Assembly: GCA_041395205.1 (NCBI GenBank)
Contig: JAWLAZ010000004.1
Span: 124,001-188,000 of the forward strand
Source of the DNA: JAHEFU01 sp041395205
GTDB taxonomy: Bacteria > 4484-113 > JAFGCY01
Direction: 5' to 3'
DNA: 64,000 nucleotides
The notes beneath the pieces were generated by a model. It was not told the origin of the DNA and did not search any database. It was given only the letters and a program-made list of their open reading frames with translations. A program made the position numbers and the translations under genes. Shown here piece by piece: positions 37,041-45,745 of the stretch. Each line of letters begins with the position of its first letter. The first letter of the stretch is position 1.

Positions 37041-37054
37041 GGAGTGGTCCGAAG

Positions 37055-37123
37055 CCAGTGGTCAGTGGTCAGTGGTCAGTGGTCAGTAGTCAGTGGCCAG
37101 TGGTGAGTGGTTAGTGGTCAGTA
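37055..37123 (+). repeat. GTCAGTGG tandem tract
   Basis: Repeated AGTGGTC / AGTAGTC units as at 25.1 kb, here without a matching inverse arm nearby. Confidence 0.75.
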
Positions 37124-37159
37124 GCGGAGGCGGCATGCCGCCGAGCTCCCGGCGCCAGG

Positions 37160-37225
37160 AAGGCAGCGCTACGGTAGCAGGCCGTTTACGGCCTGACCTG
37201 GCATTTACGGCATGACCCGGCGTAA
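37160..37225. repeat. Short TTTAC/GTAAA hairpins
   Basis: Three successive inverted repeats around TTTAC or GTAAA: AGGCCG-TTTA-CGGCCT, an imperfect GCATTTACGGCATG, and CCCGGCG-TAAA-CGCCGGG. Confidence 0.6.
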
Positions 37226-37227
37226 AC

Positions 37228-37556
37228 GCCGGGCTTTCTTCCGCGCGACCGGGCGAAACTTGCTTTCGCCCCAGCGCCAGACCGCCGAGCGCTTGCGCGA
37301 GCCAGAAAATCAACGTATCTTCCGCGCGACCGCCGGCGATGAACTCGCCGGCCAGCGCCAGACTGCCGAGCGCTTGCGCGAGGCAGAAAATCCATGCAAC
37401 TTCAACCCGACCCGGACACGCGAATGCGTGGCCGCAGGGTCAGACTGGCGAAGCTTCAGCTGAGCCAGAAATTCAACGTACCTTCCGCGCGACCGGGCGA
37501 AACTTGCTTTCGCCCCAGCGCCAGACTGGCGAAGCTTCAGCTGAGCCAGAAAATCA
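37228..37556 (+). repeat. Four-unit array with two covarying hairpins per unit
   Basis: Units start near 37228, 37318, 37395 and 37481. Each has the order CTTCCGCGCGACC, hairpin 1, CAGCGCCAGAC, hairpin 2, CAGAAAATCAACGTA. Hairpin 1 is GGGCGAAA-CTTGC-TTTCGCCC in units 1 and 4, GCCGGCGA-TGAAC-TCGCCGGC in unit 2, and a GACACGCGAATGCGTG form in unit 3. Hairpin 2 alternates between a GAGCGCTTGCGCGAG form (units 1, 2) and a GGCGAAGCTTCAGCTGAGCC form (units 3, 4). Confidence 0.75.
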
Positions 37557-37585
37557 AAAGGGGCCGCGCCAAGGCAGCCCCTTTT
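37556..37585 (-). terminator. Intrinsic terminator of the glutaredoxin-like gene (possibly bidirectional)
   Basis: Stem AAAAGGGGC / GCCCCTTTT with a 12-nt loop, followed on the minus strand by TTTTGATTTT. Confidence 0.65.
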
Positions 37586-37611
37586 ATCCACTCATCCACC
37601 GCGCCTGCGGT

Positions 37612-37854
37612 TCAGCTGATCCCCATTGCGGCGGCCAGTTCATCCTCGGTGGGATCGCACAGCAGGCGTCCCCCGACCATGATGGCAGGCAGGCTGATCG
37701 CCTCCTGCGTACCGGCCAGTGTCCTCAGTTGCTGGGCGACCTGCTGGTCGCTCATGACATCGAGGTATTCATAAGGCACCGCGTAGCTGTCCAGGAAGAA
37801 CAATCCGACCTGGCATTCCACGCATTCGCCCGATCCAAAGAACTTCACATCCAT
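37612..37854 (-). CDS. Small glutaredoxin/thioredoxin-fold protein
   Basis: An 80-residue protein with the redox motif CVEC at residues 11-14 preceded by KFFGSGE, a helix, and the cis-Pro segment SLPAIMVGGRLLCDPTEDEL. This fits a minimal glutaredoxin-like thiol-disulfide protein, perhaps with an extra Cys near residue 66. The start ATG has AGGTGGG upstream and TATAATATT about 45 nt upstream. Confidence 0.75.
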   Translation of the reverse strand: MDVKFFGSGECVECQVGLFFLDSYAVPYEYLDVMSDQQVAQQLRTLAGTQEAISLPAIMVGGRLLCDPTEDELAAAMGIS

Positions 37855-38023
37855 CGCTAACCCACCTGCGATTAAATATCCATCAACCGCGAATATTATA
37901 CGTAGATTGAATGTGATTGGGGACTGTCAATTCCGGCTTTTTTGGCTGTTTTTGCTGACAACATGCATCCGTCAGGCTGCATGCGCTCTGGACCAAAATT
38001 CAGTTGCCGATTATGCGGGAGGA

Positions 38024-38890
38024 TCAGTACTTGTGGAAGCCGCTGCGGTTCTTGCGACCCAGCCGCCCGCCCTTGACATATTGCTTCACCGTGCGCGGCG
38101 TCATGAAGTGCTGGCGGCCGGTTTCGCGGTAGATGCTGTCACAGGTGTGCTGGTAGGTGTCGAGACCCACGAGATCCGCCAGCCGGAAGGGGCCCAGCGG
38201 GAAGCCCGCGCCGAGCTTCATTGCGGTGTCGATGTCCTCGATGCTGGCCGCGCCTTCCTCGTAGAGGTTCATCGCCTCATTCATCATCGCCGTCAGCACC
38301 CGGTTGACGATGAAGCCCGGAGTCTCCTTGACGCGGATGCTGGTCTTGCCCATCGCCTTTGCCAGCTCCTCAGTACGGCTGATCGTTTCCTCAGCGGTGT
38401 TCAGTCCGGGAATCACCTCAACAAGCGCCATCGCGGTCGGCGGGTTGAAGAAGTGCATGCCGATCACGCGCTCCTGGCAGTCCGTGGCGGCTGCGATCTG
38501 CGTGATCCCGTAGCTGCTGGTATTCGTGGCCAGGACGCAGTCCGCGCTGCAGATGCCGGCCAGCTCGCTGAAGATGGCATGCTTGAGTTCCAGCAGTTCC
38601 GGGGCGGATTCGATCACGAAACCGCAGTCCGCGAGACTTGCGAGTTCGGTGGCGGGATGGATGCGCTCAATGATCGCCTGGCGGCCCTCGTCCGTGGCCA
38701 GCTCAGCCTGCGCAAAGTGCTTCTCATCGCGCGAGAGCATCCTGAGCACCTTGCCCAGACGCGTGATCACGGGCTGCATCTTCTCCACATCGCGGGCCAC
38801 CGCCGTCACTTCGTAACCGGCCATGGCACCCAGCAGGGCAATCTCGCTGCCCATCAGCCCGAACCCGATAACTCCCATGGAGCGCGACAT
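38024..38890 (-). CDS. 3-hydroxyacyl-CoA (3-hydroxybutyryl-CoA) dehydrogenase
   Basis: A 288-residue NAD-dependent dehydrogenase of beta-oxidation or butanoate metabolism. It has the Rossmann motif VIGFGLMGSEIA, the SSYGITQIA segment, the catalytic HFFNPP, KETPGFIVNR, and the C-terminal GPFRLADLVGLDT. Length matches the single-domain HBDH type (~285). ATG 38890 follows AGGAGGAAG by a short gap; a further in-frame ATG at 38977 is outside the conserved region. No other fatty-acid genes are adjacent. Confidence 0.88.
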   Translation of the reverse strand: MSRSMGVIGFGLMGSEIALLGAMAGYEVTAVARDVEKMQPVITRLGKVLRMLSRDEKHFAQAELATDEGRQAIIERIHPATELASLADCGFVIESAPELLELKHAIFSELAGICSADCVLATNTSSYGITQIAAATDCQERVIGMHFFNPPTAMALVEVIPGLNTAEETISRTEELAKAMGKTSIRVKETPGFIVNRVLTAMMNEAMNLYEEGAASIEDIDTAMKLGAGFPLGPFRLADLVGLDTYQHTCDSIYRETGRQHFMTPRTVKQYVKGGRLGRKNRSGFHKY

Positions 38891-38992
38891 CCAGCTTCCT
38901 CCTTGCAATCGCATCAATAGTCTAGCATCCAGCCCTGCAGCTCCAGCGCGGATGCGGGCTGCCGATAAACAGGACATGCGCGGCCTTGGTTG

Positions 38993-38998
38993 TATAAT
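38993..38998 (+). promoter_or_regulatory. Putative leaderless -10 element (TATAAT) for the small membrane protein
   Basis: TATAAT with 7 nt to ATG 39006. Confidence 0.6.
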
Positions 38999-39005
38999 TC
39001 AAGTG

Positions 39006-39422
39006 ATGGCGAAGGATGATTCTGTCAGCAACGCGGGGGGCGCCGGACTGGGCTGGTTCTGGATCGGCGCCGGACTGGGCATTGTGATGAGTGCCACGGC
39101 GGTGGTCGTGGCCAGTGAGTTCCGCGAAGGGCGGCGCCGACGCCTCCGTGGCCAGCTCGGCGGCTTCGAGCAGGGCGAGAGTGATCTGATCGAGGACCTC
39201 ACCACCGCCGTGAGCGGAGGCCTCTCCGCACTGGCGGAAACCGCGGAACTGCTGAGCAATACCTTCAGCGCCGCGCGCAGCGAACTGATCAAGTTCAACC
39301 TGGACAGCTCCGGAGCCGGCAGCGGGGCCGGCAGCAGCGCCTGGTACTACGGCGAGGAAGACGAATCCGAGCAGCAGAGCGAAAGCCGCGAACTGCCCGA
39401 TATCGACTACGAGCAGAGCTGA
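39006..39422 (+). CDS. Small single-pass membrane protein, unknown function
   Basis: A 138-residue protein with one N-terminal membrane span (LGWFWIGAGLGIVMSATAVVVA), a basic patch (REGRRRRLRGQ), an amphipathic helix region (DLIEDLTTAVSGGLSALAETAELLSNTF) and an acidic, low-complexity tail (YGEEDESEQQSESRELPDIDYEQS). I recognise no family. The start is fixed by a TATAAT 7 nt upstream. Confidence 0.6.
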   Translation: MAKDDSVSNAGGAGLGWFWIGAGLGIVMSATAVVVASEFREGRRRRLRGQLGGFEQGESDLIEDLTTAVSGGLSALAETAELLSNTFSAARSELIKFNLDSSGAGSGAGSSAWYYGEEDESEQQSESRELPDIDYEQS

Positions 39423-39453
39423 GCCCCAACCTGGCGCATCCTGCGCCCGCGGC

Positions 39454-40185
39454 CTACTTCTCGAGCTTCAGGGCCTTGCGCAGATTGCGCACTTCAGCAG
39501 CGTTCATGGCCCGGTATTCCCCCGGCGCGAGCTTGTCCAGCACCAGTGGACCGAAGCGCTGCCGCTTGAGCCGCAGCACCTCATAGCCCAGGGCCTCACA
39601 GACGCGGCGGATGATGCGGTTGCGTCCCTCGGACAGCTCGATGTTCAGGCGGCTGCGATCACGCTCCAGACTGACGAGCTCCACCGCATTGAAATGCGCC
39701 TCGCCGTCCTCGAGCTGCACGCCGTCCACCATCTGCTGGGCATGGGCCTCGCTGAGCCGCGGCCGCACCGTGACCCGGTATTCCTTGCTGACTCCATAGC
39801 GTGGATGCGTCATCCGGTTGGCCAGTTCGCCATCCGTGCAGAGCAGCATCAATCCCTCACTGGCCCGGTCCAGCCGGCCCACGGGCCTGGGTGAGCCCGG
39901 CAGGCTGGCGCAGAGTTCACCGACGCTCTGGCGGCCCAGTTCATCCTGCATCGTGCTGACGACCCCGCGGGGCTTGTAGTAGACGTAGTAATGCTGCCTG
40001 AAGTCGAACTGCAGCAGCTTGCCGCGCAGCTTGATCCGGTCCCGGCGGATGTCGACCGTGGTTGCCAGATCCGTCACGACCTTGTCATTGACCCGCACCT
40101 GGCCGGAGCTGATCAGCTGCTCGGCCGCACGCCGGCTGCAGACCCCGGCCTGGGCAATCGCCCGATTGATGCGCATGCTGCTCAT
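39454..40185 (-). CDS. rRNA pseudouridine synthase (RsuA/RluB/RluE/RluF family)
   Basis: About 243 residues. An N-terminal S4 RNA-binding domain (MRINRAIAQAGVCSRRAAEQLISSGQVRVN) is followed by the pseudouridine synthase core with the catalytic Asp in RPVGRLDRASEGLMLLC and the family motifs YVYYKPRGVVSTM and RNRIIRRVCEALGY. It converts specific uridines of rRNA. RluB is likely from length, but RsuA/RluE/RluF cannot be separated. ATG 40185 lies 17 nt after the isochorismatase stop, so the two may be co-transcribed. Confidence 0.88.
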   Translation of the reverse strand: MSSMRINRAIAQAGVCSRRAAEQLISSGQVRVNDKVVTDLATTVDIRRDRIKLRGKLLQFDFRQHYYVYYKPRGVVSTMQDELGRQSVGELCASLPGSPRPVGRLDRASEGLMLLCTDGELANRMTHPRYGVSKEYRVTVRPRLSEAHAQQMVDGVQLEDGEAHFNAVELVSLERDRSRLNIELSEGRNRIIRRVCEALGYEVLRLKRQRFGPLVLDKLAPGEYRAMNAAEVRNLRKALKLEK

Positions 40186-40202
40186 CTTGATCAGCGCTGC
40201 CG

Positions 40203-40802
40203 CTAGTGCAGCTGGCCCTCCCGCAGAATCTGGTTCATGGCCTTGAACTGGGGATGCTCCTTGCTGCGTGCCCATTCGAAGCAGACACTCTCATGATTCG
40301 TGATCACCGCCCCGGCCTGCTGCATGCGCTCAAGGCCATGGCGGCGGTATTCCTCACCGCGGCCGCTGACCGCCTCCCAGCACACATGCACCTGCCGGCC
40401 CAGGGCCAGGCTGGCAAGCACGGTCTGCATCACGCAGACATGCGTCTCGATCCCCGCCGTGATGAGTTGCAGTGAGGAAGCAGCAACTCCGGGGCGCAAC
40501 TCATTCACCGCCTGCTCGAATCCTGCATCGCCGCAGCAGCCGAAGGACAGCTTCTCCACGAAGCGCTTCGGCACGCTCAGACCGTCGAAGGCGGCCCGCA
40601 CATCCTCATGTGTCGTGCCCAGGCCCTGCGGATACTGCTCGGTGAGGATAACGGGCACCTCGAACAGTTCCGCCAGCTGCAGCAGGCGGATCGTGGCCTG
40701 CTTCACGAGCTGCGGGCGGTGGACCATGTCCATCAGCTTGCCCTGCAGGTCGATCACGACCAGCAGGCTGGTCTGCGGGCTGAGCAGAGTGGTGAATGTC
40801 AT
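40203..40802 (-). CDS. Isochorismatase-family cysteine hydrolase
   Basis: A 199-residue hydrolase. The catalytic triad of the family is visible: Asp in VVIDLQGKL, Lys in VEKLSFGC and Cys in AGIETHVCVMQT, following the typical TEQYPQGLG. It resembles YcaC-like proteins of unknown substrate more than true isochorismatases. ATG 40802 is preceded by GAGGATCCT, with TATAAT 34 nt upstream of it on the minus strand (40836-40841). Confidence 0.85.
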   Translation of the reverse strand: MTFTTLLSPQTSLLVVIDLQGKLMDMVHRPQLVKQATIRLLQLAELFEVPVILTEQYPQGLGTTHEDVRAAFDGLSVPKRFVEKLSFGCCGDAGFEQAVNELRPGVAASSLQLITAGIETHVCVMQTVLASLALGRQVHVCWEAVSGRGEEYRRHGLERMQQAGAVITNHESVCFEWARSKEHPQFKAMNQILREGQLH

Positions 40803-40835
40803 AGAGGATCCTCGGGGCACAGGCTGCCACCCCAG

Positions 40836-40841
40836 ATTATA
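40836..40841 (-). promoter_or_regulatory. Promoter -10 (TATAAT) of the isochorismatase / pseudouridine synthase pair
   Basis: TATAAT on the minus strand about 34 nt before ATG 40802, directly after the terminator of the upstream gene. Confidence 0.55.
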
Positions 40842-40847
40842 TGGCAC

Positions 40848-40877
40848 AAAAAAAGGGCCCCGGATAAGCCGGGGCCC
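40848..40877 (-). terminator. Intrinsic terminator of the NHL lipoprotein gene
   Basis: Perfect 9-bp stem GGGCCCCGG / CCGGGGCCC, 5-nt loop, followed by T7 on the minus strand. Confidence 0.9.
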
Positions 40878-40902
40878 TGATGAATCGCTCGCTGGTGCCG
40901 AC

Positions 40903-42798
40903 CTAGCTAATCGGCACCATCTTGATCGCCGTATCGAACTTGTTCTGTCCGGTGGCGATATCGATGGTCTTGGTCAGCGTCTGGAACTCAGGATGGCTGA
41001 ACACCACCTGATAGGTGCCGGCCGGCAGGTCTCCGATGAAGAAGCTGCCGATCGAGTCAGAGGTGGTGCTGCGGGTGGTGTTGGCCACCGTGACCTTCAC
41101 ATCCTCGATGTACAGGCTGGTATCCTCGGCGATCACCGTTCCACCATAGCTGCCGAGCGTCGCGGGAGCATTGGGAATCAGGTTGAAGTTCACCACGATG
41201 TTCTGTTCAGGCAGGATTTCCACCGTGGAGGAATCACTGTCGAAGTTGAACTTGGTGCACTGCATGAAGTACTGGCCGGTCAGCAGGTTGGTGATCACAT
41301 ACTGGCCGTTGATGTCCGTGGTGCGGGCCGCAAGCACACCGCTCTCATTACCGATGGTCACGGTGGCACTGGCCAGCGCATCCTGGGTATTGAGGTTCTT
41401 CACGGTGCCGTTCACGCCACCGTACTTGCGGTCAGCGGGTCCACCCGGACGGATGATGCGCAGCTGGTCAACATCCGCGATGAAGATGTTGCCTTCCAGG
41501 TCCACCGCCACGTCAGACGGGGCGATGAAGTTGTTGCCTGCGCTGCCACGGGCTCCGGAACCGATCTGGGTCGTGAACTCGCCGGTGTTGCCGTCAAAGA
41601 TCTGCACGCGGCGGTTGCCGGGATCGCAGACATACAGGTCATCCGTGCGCCAGTCCACCGCCATACCGGCGGGACCGCCCACATTGAGATCCGGATCCTC
41701 AAGCTGGCCACCGTTGGTCGGAGGCAGCTCCGCGAACTGGCTGGGGCCGCCGCCGTAGCTGTCACCGATCACACGGTTGTAGCCCAGGCCGTTCTCGACG
41801 AATCCGGAGACGGTGTAGGTCAGGTTGGCATCGTTGTAGAAGGCACGTCCCACACCGATGTAGTTGCGCTCGAAGTCAGCGGCACCGGAATAGACATTCC
41901 AGGACATTTCCGTGCGGTTGAACGGGAAGTAGGTGTCCATCACGAAGGTGCCGAGGCTGCCCACGCCGCCCGGGCCGATCAGGTCGCCGAAGTCTCCGGC
42001 GAAGAAACCGTCCGCGCGGTGGAAGCATTCGCTGCCGCCGGTGATCACCTGATCCTGATTCTGCGGATCCTCGACACTCCACTCACCGCCGCTTTCAAGG
42101 GCAAACTGGCGGAAGAAGTTGAGGACCTGCAGCGCCCGCGGATAGTCCGGGATGGGCTCGGTGGCAATCACGTCAATGTCAGCGGTCACATAGACACTGC
42201 CCATGCGGTCGACACCGACATCGTAGACATTCAGGCACTGGGTGTCATCGAGCACGGCCGGCGGAATGATTTCCGCGTTGGGCAGGCCGGCGACCTTGCC
42301 GAGATCGGCATTGCCGCTGTCCGGGCGCGCTGCACCGGGGTTCAGCGTACGGGTGAAGATCGTCAGGTAACCCCACTGCGAAATCGGCTGGTGGGCCACG
42401 ATCGGCAGGTTGGCATACGGGTACGGATCCTCACTGCTCAGCTCGATCTGCGGAGCGGCGGGGAACACGGACACACCGCGCACCTCTGCTCCGACGGGAG
42501 CAAAGTTGACGAAATTGCCGAGCTTGTCGAAGCAGTAGATGTTGGCACTGTCCACCACATAGACATACTCATTGCTGGCTGCGATGCCGCGCACATCAGC
42601 GTAGCTCGCGCCGCCGGGAAGCTGGAAGTTCCCGAACAGAGGCAGGATCGGCTCGTTGTCATCGCCCGCCGGCGCCTGGTCGATCGGATTGAAGATATCC
42701 CCGGGAGTGGTGGTGGAATCGCCGCCACCGCCACAGGAAGCCAGCAGCACCGTCAGGCCAAGCAGGACCATCAAGACTCTCAGCCAGTTGTTTTTCAT
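40903..42798 (-). CDS. Lipoprotein with NHL-type propeller and two carboxypeptidase-regulatory-like domains
   Basis: About 631 residues. Signal peptide ends in VLLASC followed by a Gly/Ser/Thr-rich linker. NHL/propeller-like repeats are visible: VRGIAASNEYVYVVDSANIYCFDKLG, VGVDRMGSVYVTADI, AGMAVDWRTDDLYVCDPGNRRVQIFDG and PSDVAVDLEGNIFIADV. Two CarboxypepD_reg/transthyretin-like domains close the protein (GGVNGTVKNLNTQDALASATVTI and GGTVIAEDTSLYIEDVKVTV). The family is common among surface lipoproteins with unknown ligands. ATG 42798 (MKNNWLRV), 5 codons inside the longest frame, has GAGG at correct spacing. It follows a similar lipoprotein after 69 nt and is ended by a strong terminator. Confidence 0.75.
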   Translation of the reverse strand: MKNNWLRVLMVLLGLTVLLASCGGGGDSTTTPGDIFNPIDQAPAGDDNEPILPLFGNFQLPGGASYADVRGIAASNEYVYVVDSANIYCFDKLGNFVNFAPVGAEVRGVSVFPAAPQIELSSEDPYPYANLPIVAHQPISQWGYLTIFTRTLNPGAARPDSGNADLGKVAGLPNAEIIPPAVLDDTQCLNVYDVGVDRMGSVYVTADIDVIATEPIPDYPRALQVLNFFRQFALESGGEWSVEDPQNQDQVITGGSECFHRADGFFAGDFGDLIGPGGVGSLGTFVMDTYFPFNRTEMSWNVYSGAADFERNYIGVGRAFYNDANLTYTVSGFVENGLGYNRVIGDSYGGGPSQFAELPPTNGGQLEDPDLNVGGPAGMAVDWRTDDLYVCDPGNRRVQIFDGNTGEFTTQIGSGARGSAGNNFIAPSDVAVDLEGNIFIADVDQLRIIRPGGPADRKYGGVNGTVKNLNTQDALASATVTIGNESGVLAARTTDINGQYVITNLLTGQYFMQCTKFNFDSDSSTVEILPEQNIVVNFNLIPNAPATLGSYGGTVIAEDTSLYIEDVKVTVANTTRSTTSDSIGSFFIGDLPAGTYQVVFSHPEFQTLTKTIDIATGQNKFDTAIKMVPIS

Positions 42799-42867
42799 GA
42801 TCATGAACCTCATTAAGTTGTTCCTTGATTAGTGGTCCCGCGGAAGCTCCGCAGGACCCCGACACTA

Positions 42868-44607
42868 CTAGCCGATTCCGCCGCCACCGCCACCGCCGTT
42901 GACGGAGTTGTCCTCCTGGGACTGGTTGATGTTCAGGCTGATCTCACGCACGCCGCCGGGGCCGATCTCAAACCGGGTCTCGGTGGGCTGGAAGCGGGAG
43001 CTGATGCCACCGCCGTTGTCCAGCACGAGCGTACGCAGTGTCAGTTCACCCGCAGGCACCACCATCATGAAGCGGTGGTCGGGGTTGATGGCCTCATTCT
43101 CCTCGAAGTGGTCATCCTGCTCCGCGAAGGGCGGAACCGGACCGAAACCGAAATCGTTGAAGAAGTACTTGCCCTCGATCTCGAAGATCACATCAATGTC
43201 GATCTCCTCAAAGGTGCCGTCGCCGGTGTCGATGGTGATCGTCGGGCTGAAGTTGTTGATCGTGCCGATCACGATGCCGCTGGAAATCGGCAGGAACTCG
43301 CGGAAGGGAGCACCGCCGGCGGAAGCCGCCATCGGGTGCAGCGCGAACAGCTGGTCGAATTCCTTCAGGTCACTGGCCTTGTCGATTCCGGTCGGAGGCA
43401 CCGAACGGGACAGGTCAGCACCACTGTAGTACTTGTTGGCAAGCTGGCTGCCGCGCATGATCACCATCACCTCGTCGTTCTGCTCGAAGCCCAGCGTCGA
43501 GTAGTTGCCGGTGGTGAAGGTCACCGAGGGAGCGCCGCCGGCCAGGCCGCGGTCCGCATAGAGCAGCTTGTGGTTCATCGCATTGACCTGCACCGGGATG
43601 TTGGTCTGGGTGACGGGATCAAAGCGGCTGCCGCTCACGAATGTGTTCAGTTCAGCGAGGTCAGAGATGCTGAGTATGCCGCCGCGGATGTTCTCGTTGT
43701 CATCAACGTAGTTGGCGAAGGCGCTGTAGACCGCATTCTCCTCGGCATCGCCGAGCGCGCCGATGTCATTGAACATGCCGATCATGTTGAAATCAGGGCT
43801 GGCGGACAGCCAGTTCAGCATGGTGTTGGCAAGTCGCGCATCCTTGAACTGCTGGATCGCGAAGTAGACATTGCGACTGGAGTTGATCTCGTTTGAGAGC
43901 AGCTCCAGCGGCTGGTCGTTGGGTCCGAAATAGACCTCCACGACACCATTGCCACTGCCCACGAGGAAGGTGTGCTTGGTGTCATCACGCTTGTGCACGC
44001 CGAAGTTGCCCTCCACGAACATCTGGTTGAACTGGTTCGTGAAGGCAGCCGCGATCTCAGTGCTGTTGAGCGTGATCACATCGCCGTAGGTGTTGGTTGA
44101 GCGGTCGCTCTCCCAGTTGTAGCTGCCGGTCACCACACGCGCCTGGTCAATTACCATGAAACGGGCGTGCATGATGCGCGGCGCGCCATCCTTGTCGGTG
44201 CGCACCTGGATATTGCCATTACTCTGATTGATGTCCTCAAGCTGATCATAGAACGGCTTGTAGGTAAGGTCATCATAGTAGGCCTTTTCGGTGATGATCC
44301 TGATCTGAGTGCCGGAGCGCGCTTCCTGAAGCAGGGCTTCCACCACTTCCTGGCGGTCGATCGCAGCCGCTGCGACATCCAGGCTGGAGTTCGCGGACGC
44401 GATCAGTGCGAAGATCGGATCATTGTTCAGGTTCGTATCGGAGTAAGCCGCCGTACGGTACCTGTGGTCAACGGTCTGCACGGATACGTCCGGCACAAGG
44501 TTGGGATTGTTATCCACGTCCTGTGCACTGTCACCGCCGCCGCAGCTGGCCAGCCCGATCATCACGACCAGGACTGTTATTAGCATCAAGAGAGATGAGC
44601 GATTCAT
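42868..44607 (-). CDS. Phospholipase D-like lipoprotein
   Basis: A 579-residue lipoprotein (lipobox MIGLASC). Two PLD-type half-sites are visible: IMHARFMVIDQARVVTGSYNWE (about residues 150-170) and NHKLLYADRG...TTGNYSTLGFEQNDE near 350. The first reads H-A-R instead of the canonical HxK, whereas the second has HK; the N/GS residues are present. A C-terminal beta domain and a Gly-rich tail follow. PLD-like proteins hydrolyse phosphodiesters or serve as nucleases; the partly altered first HxK leaves activity uncertain. It follows a consensus promoter and GGAGGG before ATG 44607, and is probably co-transcribed with the NHL lipoprotein. Confidence 0.75.
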   Translation of the reverse strand: MNRSSLLMLITVLVVMIGLASCGGGDSAQDVDNNPNLVPDVSVQTVDHRYRTAAYSDTNLNNDPIFALIASANSSLDVAAAAIDRQEVVEALLQEARSGTQIRIITEKAYYDDLTYKPFYDQLEDINQSNGNIQVRTDKDGAPRIMHARFMVIDQARVVTGSYNWESDRSTNTYGDVITLNSTEIAAAFTNQFNQMFVEGNFGVHKRDDTKHTFLVGSGNGVVEVYFGPNDQPLELLSNEINSSRNVYFAIQQFKDARLANTMLNWLSASPDFNMIGMFNDIGALGDAEENAVYSAFANYVDDNENIRGGILSISDLAELNTFVSGSRFDPVTQTNIPVQVNAMNHKLLYADRGLAGGAPSVTFTTGNYSTLGFEQNDEVMVIMRGSQLANKYYSGADLSRSVPPTGIDKASDLKEFDQLFALHPMAASAGGAPFREFLPISSGIVIGTINNFSPTITIDTGDGTFEEIDIDVIFEIEGKYFFNDFGFGPVPPFAEQDDHFEENEAINPDHRFMMVVPAGELTLRTLVLDNGGGISSRFQPTETRFEIGPGGVREISLNINQSQEDNSVNGGGGGGGIG

Positions 44608-44642
44608 CTGACCCTCCGGCTCCTTAGCTAGATGTTAAAAGA

Positions 44643-44673
44643 ATATTATTGGCTGTGTGCTACCTGCTGTCAA
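44643..44673 (-). promoter_or_regulatory. Consensus sigma-70-type promoter of the PLD/NHL lipoprotein operon
   Basis: On the minus strand TTGACA (44673-44668) and TAATAT (44648-44643) are separated by 19 nt, or 18 nt to the overlapping ATAATA. It is one of two near-consensus -35/-10 promoters that I see in the window. Confidence 0.7.
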
Positions 44674-44774
44674 GCAAGCACGCGCCAGTTGTGTAGTAGT
44701 AGTGTAGTAGTTTTGAGGTTCCCGAGCCCAACTCTCGCTGTTATCTTACCCGTTTTCGGGCATGATACCAACTC

Positions 44775-45668
44775 TTATTCCCTGATTCCGGCTTCCTCAC
44801 GCAGTTCGTTGAGCACCTTACCGAAGTACTGCTCAACCGCCTGGCGCGCCGGATGCAGCGCAATCAGGGAAATGACCTCCGGGATTTCCGAGGTTAACCG
44901 GCTGTTGCGTGGCCTCGGTGTGCGGAAGCTGACCTTCTCGCAGGAAACCGGCACCAGCCTGTCCGAATCTAGACACGCGGATTCGAGCGCCAGTTTTGCC
45001 CAGCCGTACCAGGATTCAAATCCCTTGCTCGTGAGGTGCACGATCTTTGGAAACTGCTGTTCCAGCATCAGCTGCAGGGTCATGTTGGCCAGGTGCGGGG
45101 CATAGCTGACCGCCGTATGCTGGTCATTCACCACGCTGATCGGACCTTCGGTTTCGAGATAGCGGCTGGCGATCGCGCGGAAGAAGTTCCGCTCGGTCTT
45201 GCCGTCCAGCCTCTCACCGAATACGCCGCTGGTACGGATCACGTGCCCGCGGAAGAACTTGCGGACGATGATCTCGCCTTCCAGCTTGCTCGCTCCATAG
45301 ATGTTGAGCGGCTGCGTCGGGCTGCTTTCGTACCAGAGATGCTGGGAGCCGTCGAAGACATAGTCAGTGGAGAAGTACAGCACCCGTGCCATCAGCTGCT
45401 GGGCCAGATCCACGATTGCCTTGGTGGCCGCAGTGTTGACCACCACCGCTTCGCGCGGATTCTCCTGACAGTAGTCAACCTTCGTGAGTGCGGCGGTATG
45501 CACGATCCAGTCCGGGCGGAATTCCGTCACGCGGCGGCGCAGCAGCGGCAGATCGCGCATGTCGACCTCGCTGTGCGGCAGTGCCTGGACATTGTGTCCG
45601 CGCCGGTGCGCCTCACTGGCAAGCGCCGAGGCCACCATTCCCGAACCGGTTAGCAGGATTCTTGTCAT
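44775..45668 (-). CDS. dTDP-4-dehydrorhamnose reductase-like protein
   Basis: A 297-residue SDR enzyme of the RmlD/RfbD type, which makes dTDP-L-rhamnose for surface polysaccharides. Visible are the Rossmann start RILLTGSGMVAS, the segment WIVHTAALTKVDYCQENP, FSTDYVFDGS, the catalytic YGASKLEGE, and RTSGVFGERLDGK. The GxxGxxG motif is partly degenerate. Substrate is not certain: no other rml genes are adjacent. AGGAAGGG precedes ATG 45668. Confidence 0.82.
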   Translation of the reverse strand: MTRILLTGSGMVASALASEAHRRGHNVQALPHSEVDMRDLPLLRRRVTEFRPDWIVHTAALTKVDYCQENPREAVVVNTAATKAIVDLAQQLMARVLYFSTDYVFDGSQHLWYESSPTQPLNIYGASKLEGEIIVRKFFRGHVIRTSGVFGERLDGKTERNFFRAIASRYLETEGPISVVNDQHTAVSYAPHLANMTLQLMLEQQFPKIVHLTSKGFESWYGWAKLALESACLDSDRLVPVSCEKVSFRTPRPRNSRLTSEIPEVISLIALHPARQAVEQYFGKVLNELREEAGIRE

Positions 45669-45745
45669 TCCCTTCCTGGACGCATAACGGCACGGTCCCC
45701 CAGGGAGACCCGTCTACTGAAATGCATACCTGGATTACGTGCGGA

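Noticed and set aside
37228..37556. CRISPR array
   Set aside because: Repeats are themselves hairpins with variable stems, spacers are constant rather than unique, and no cas gene is present. The same holds for 35023-35340 and 61115-61380.
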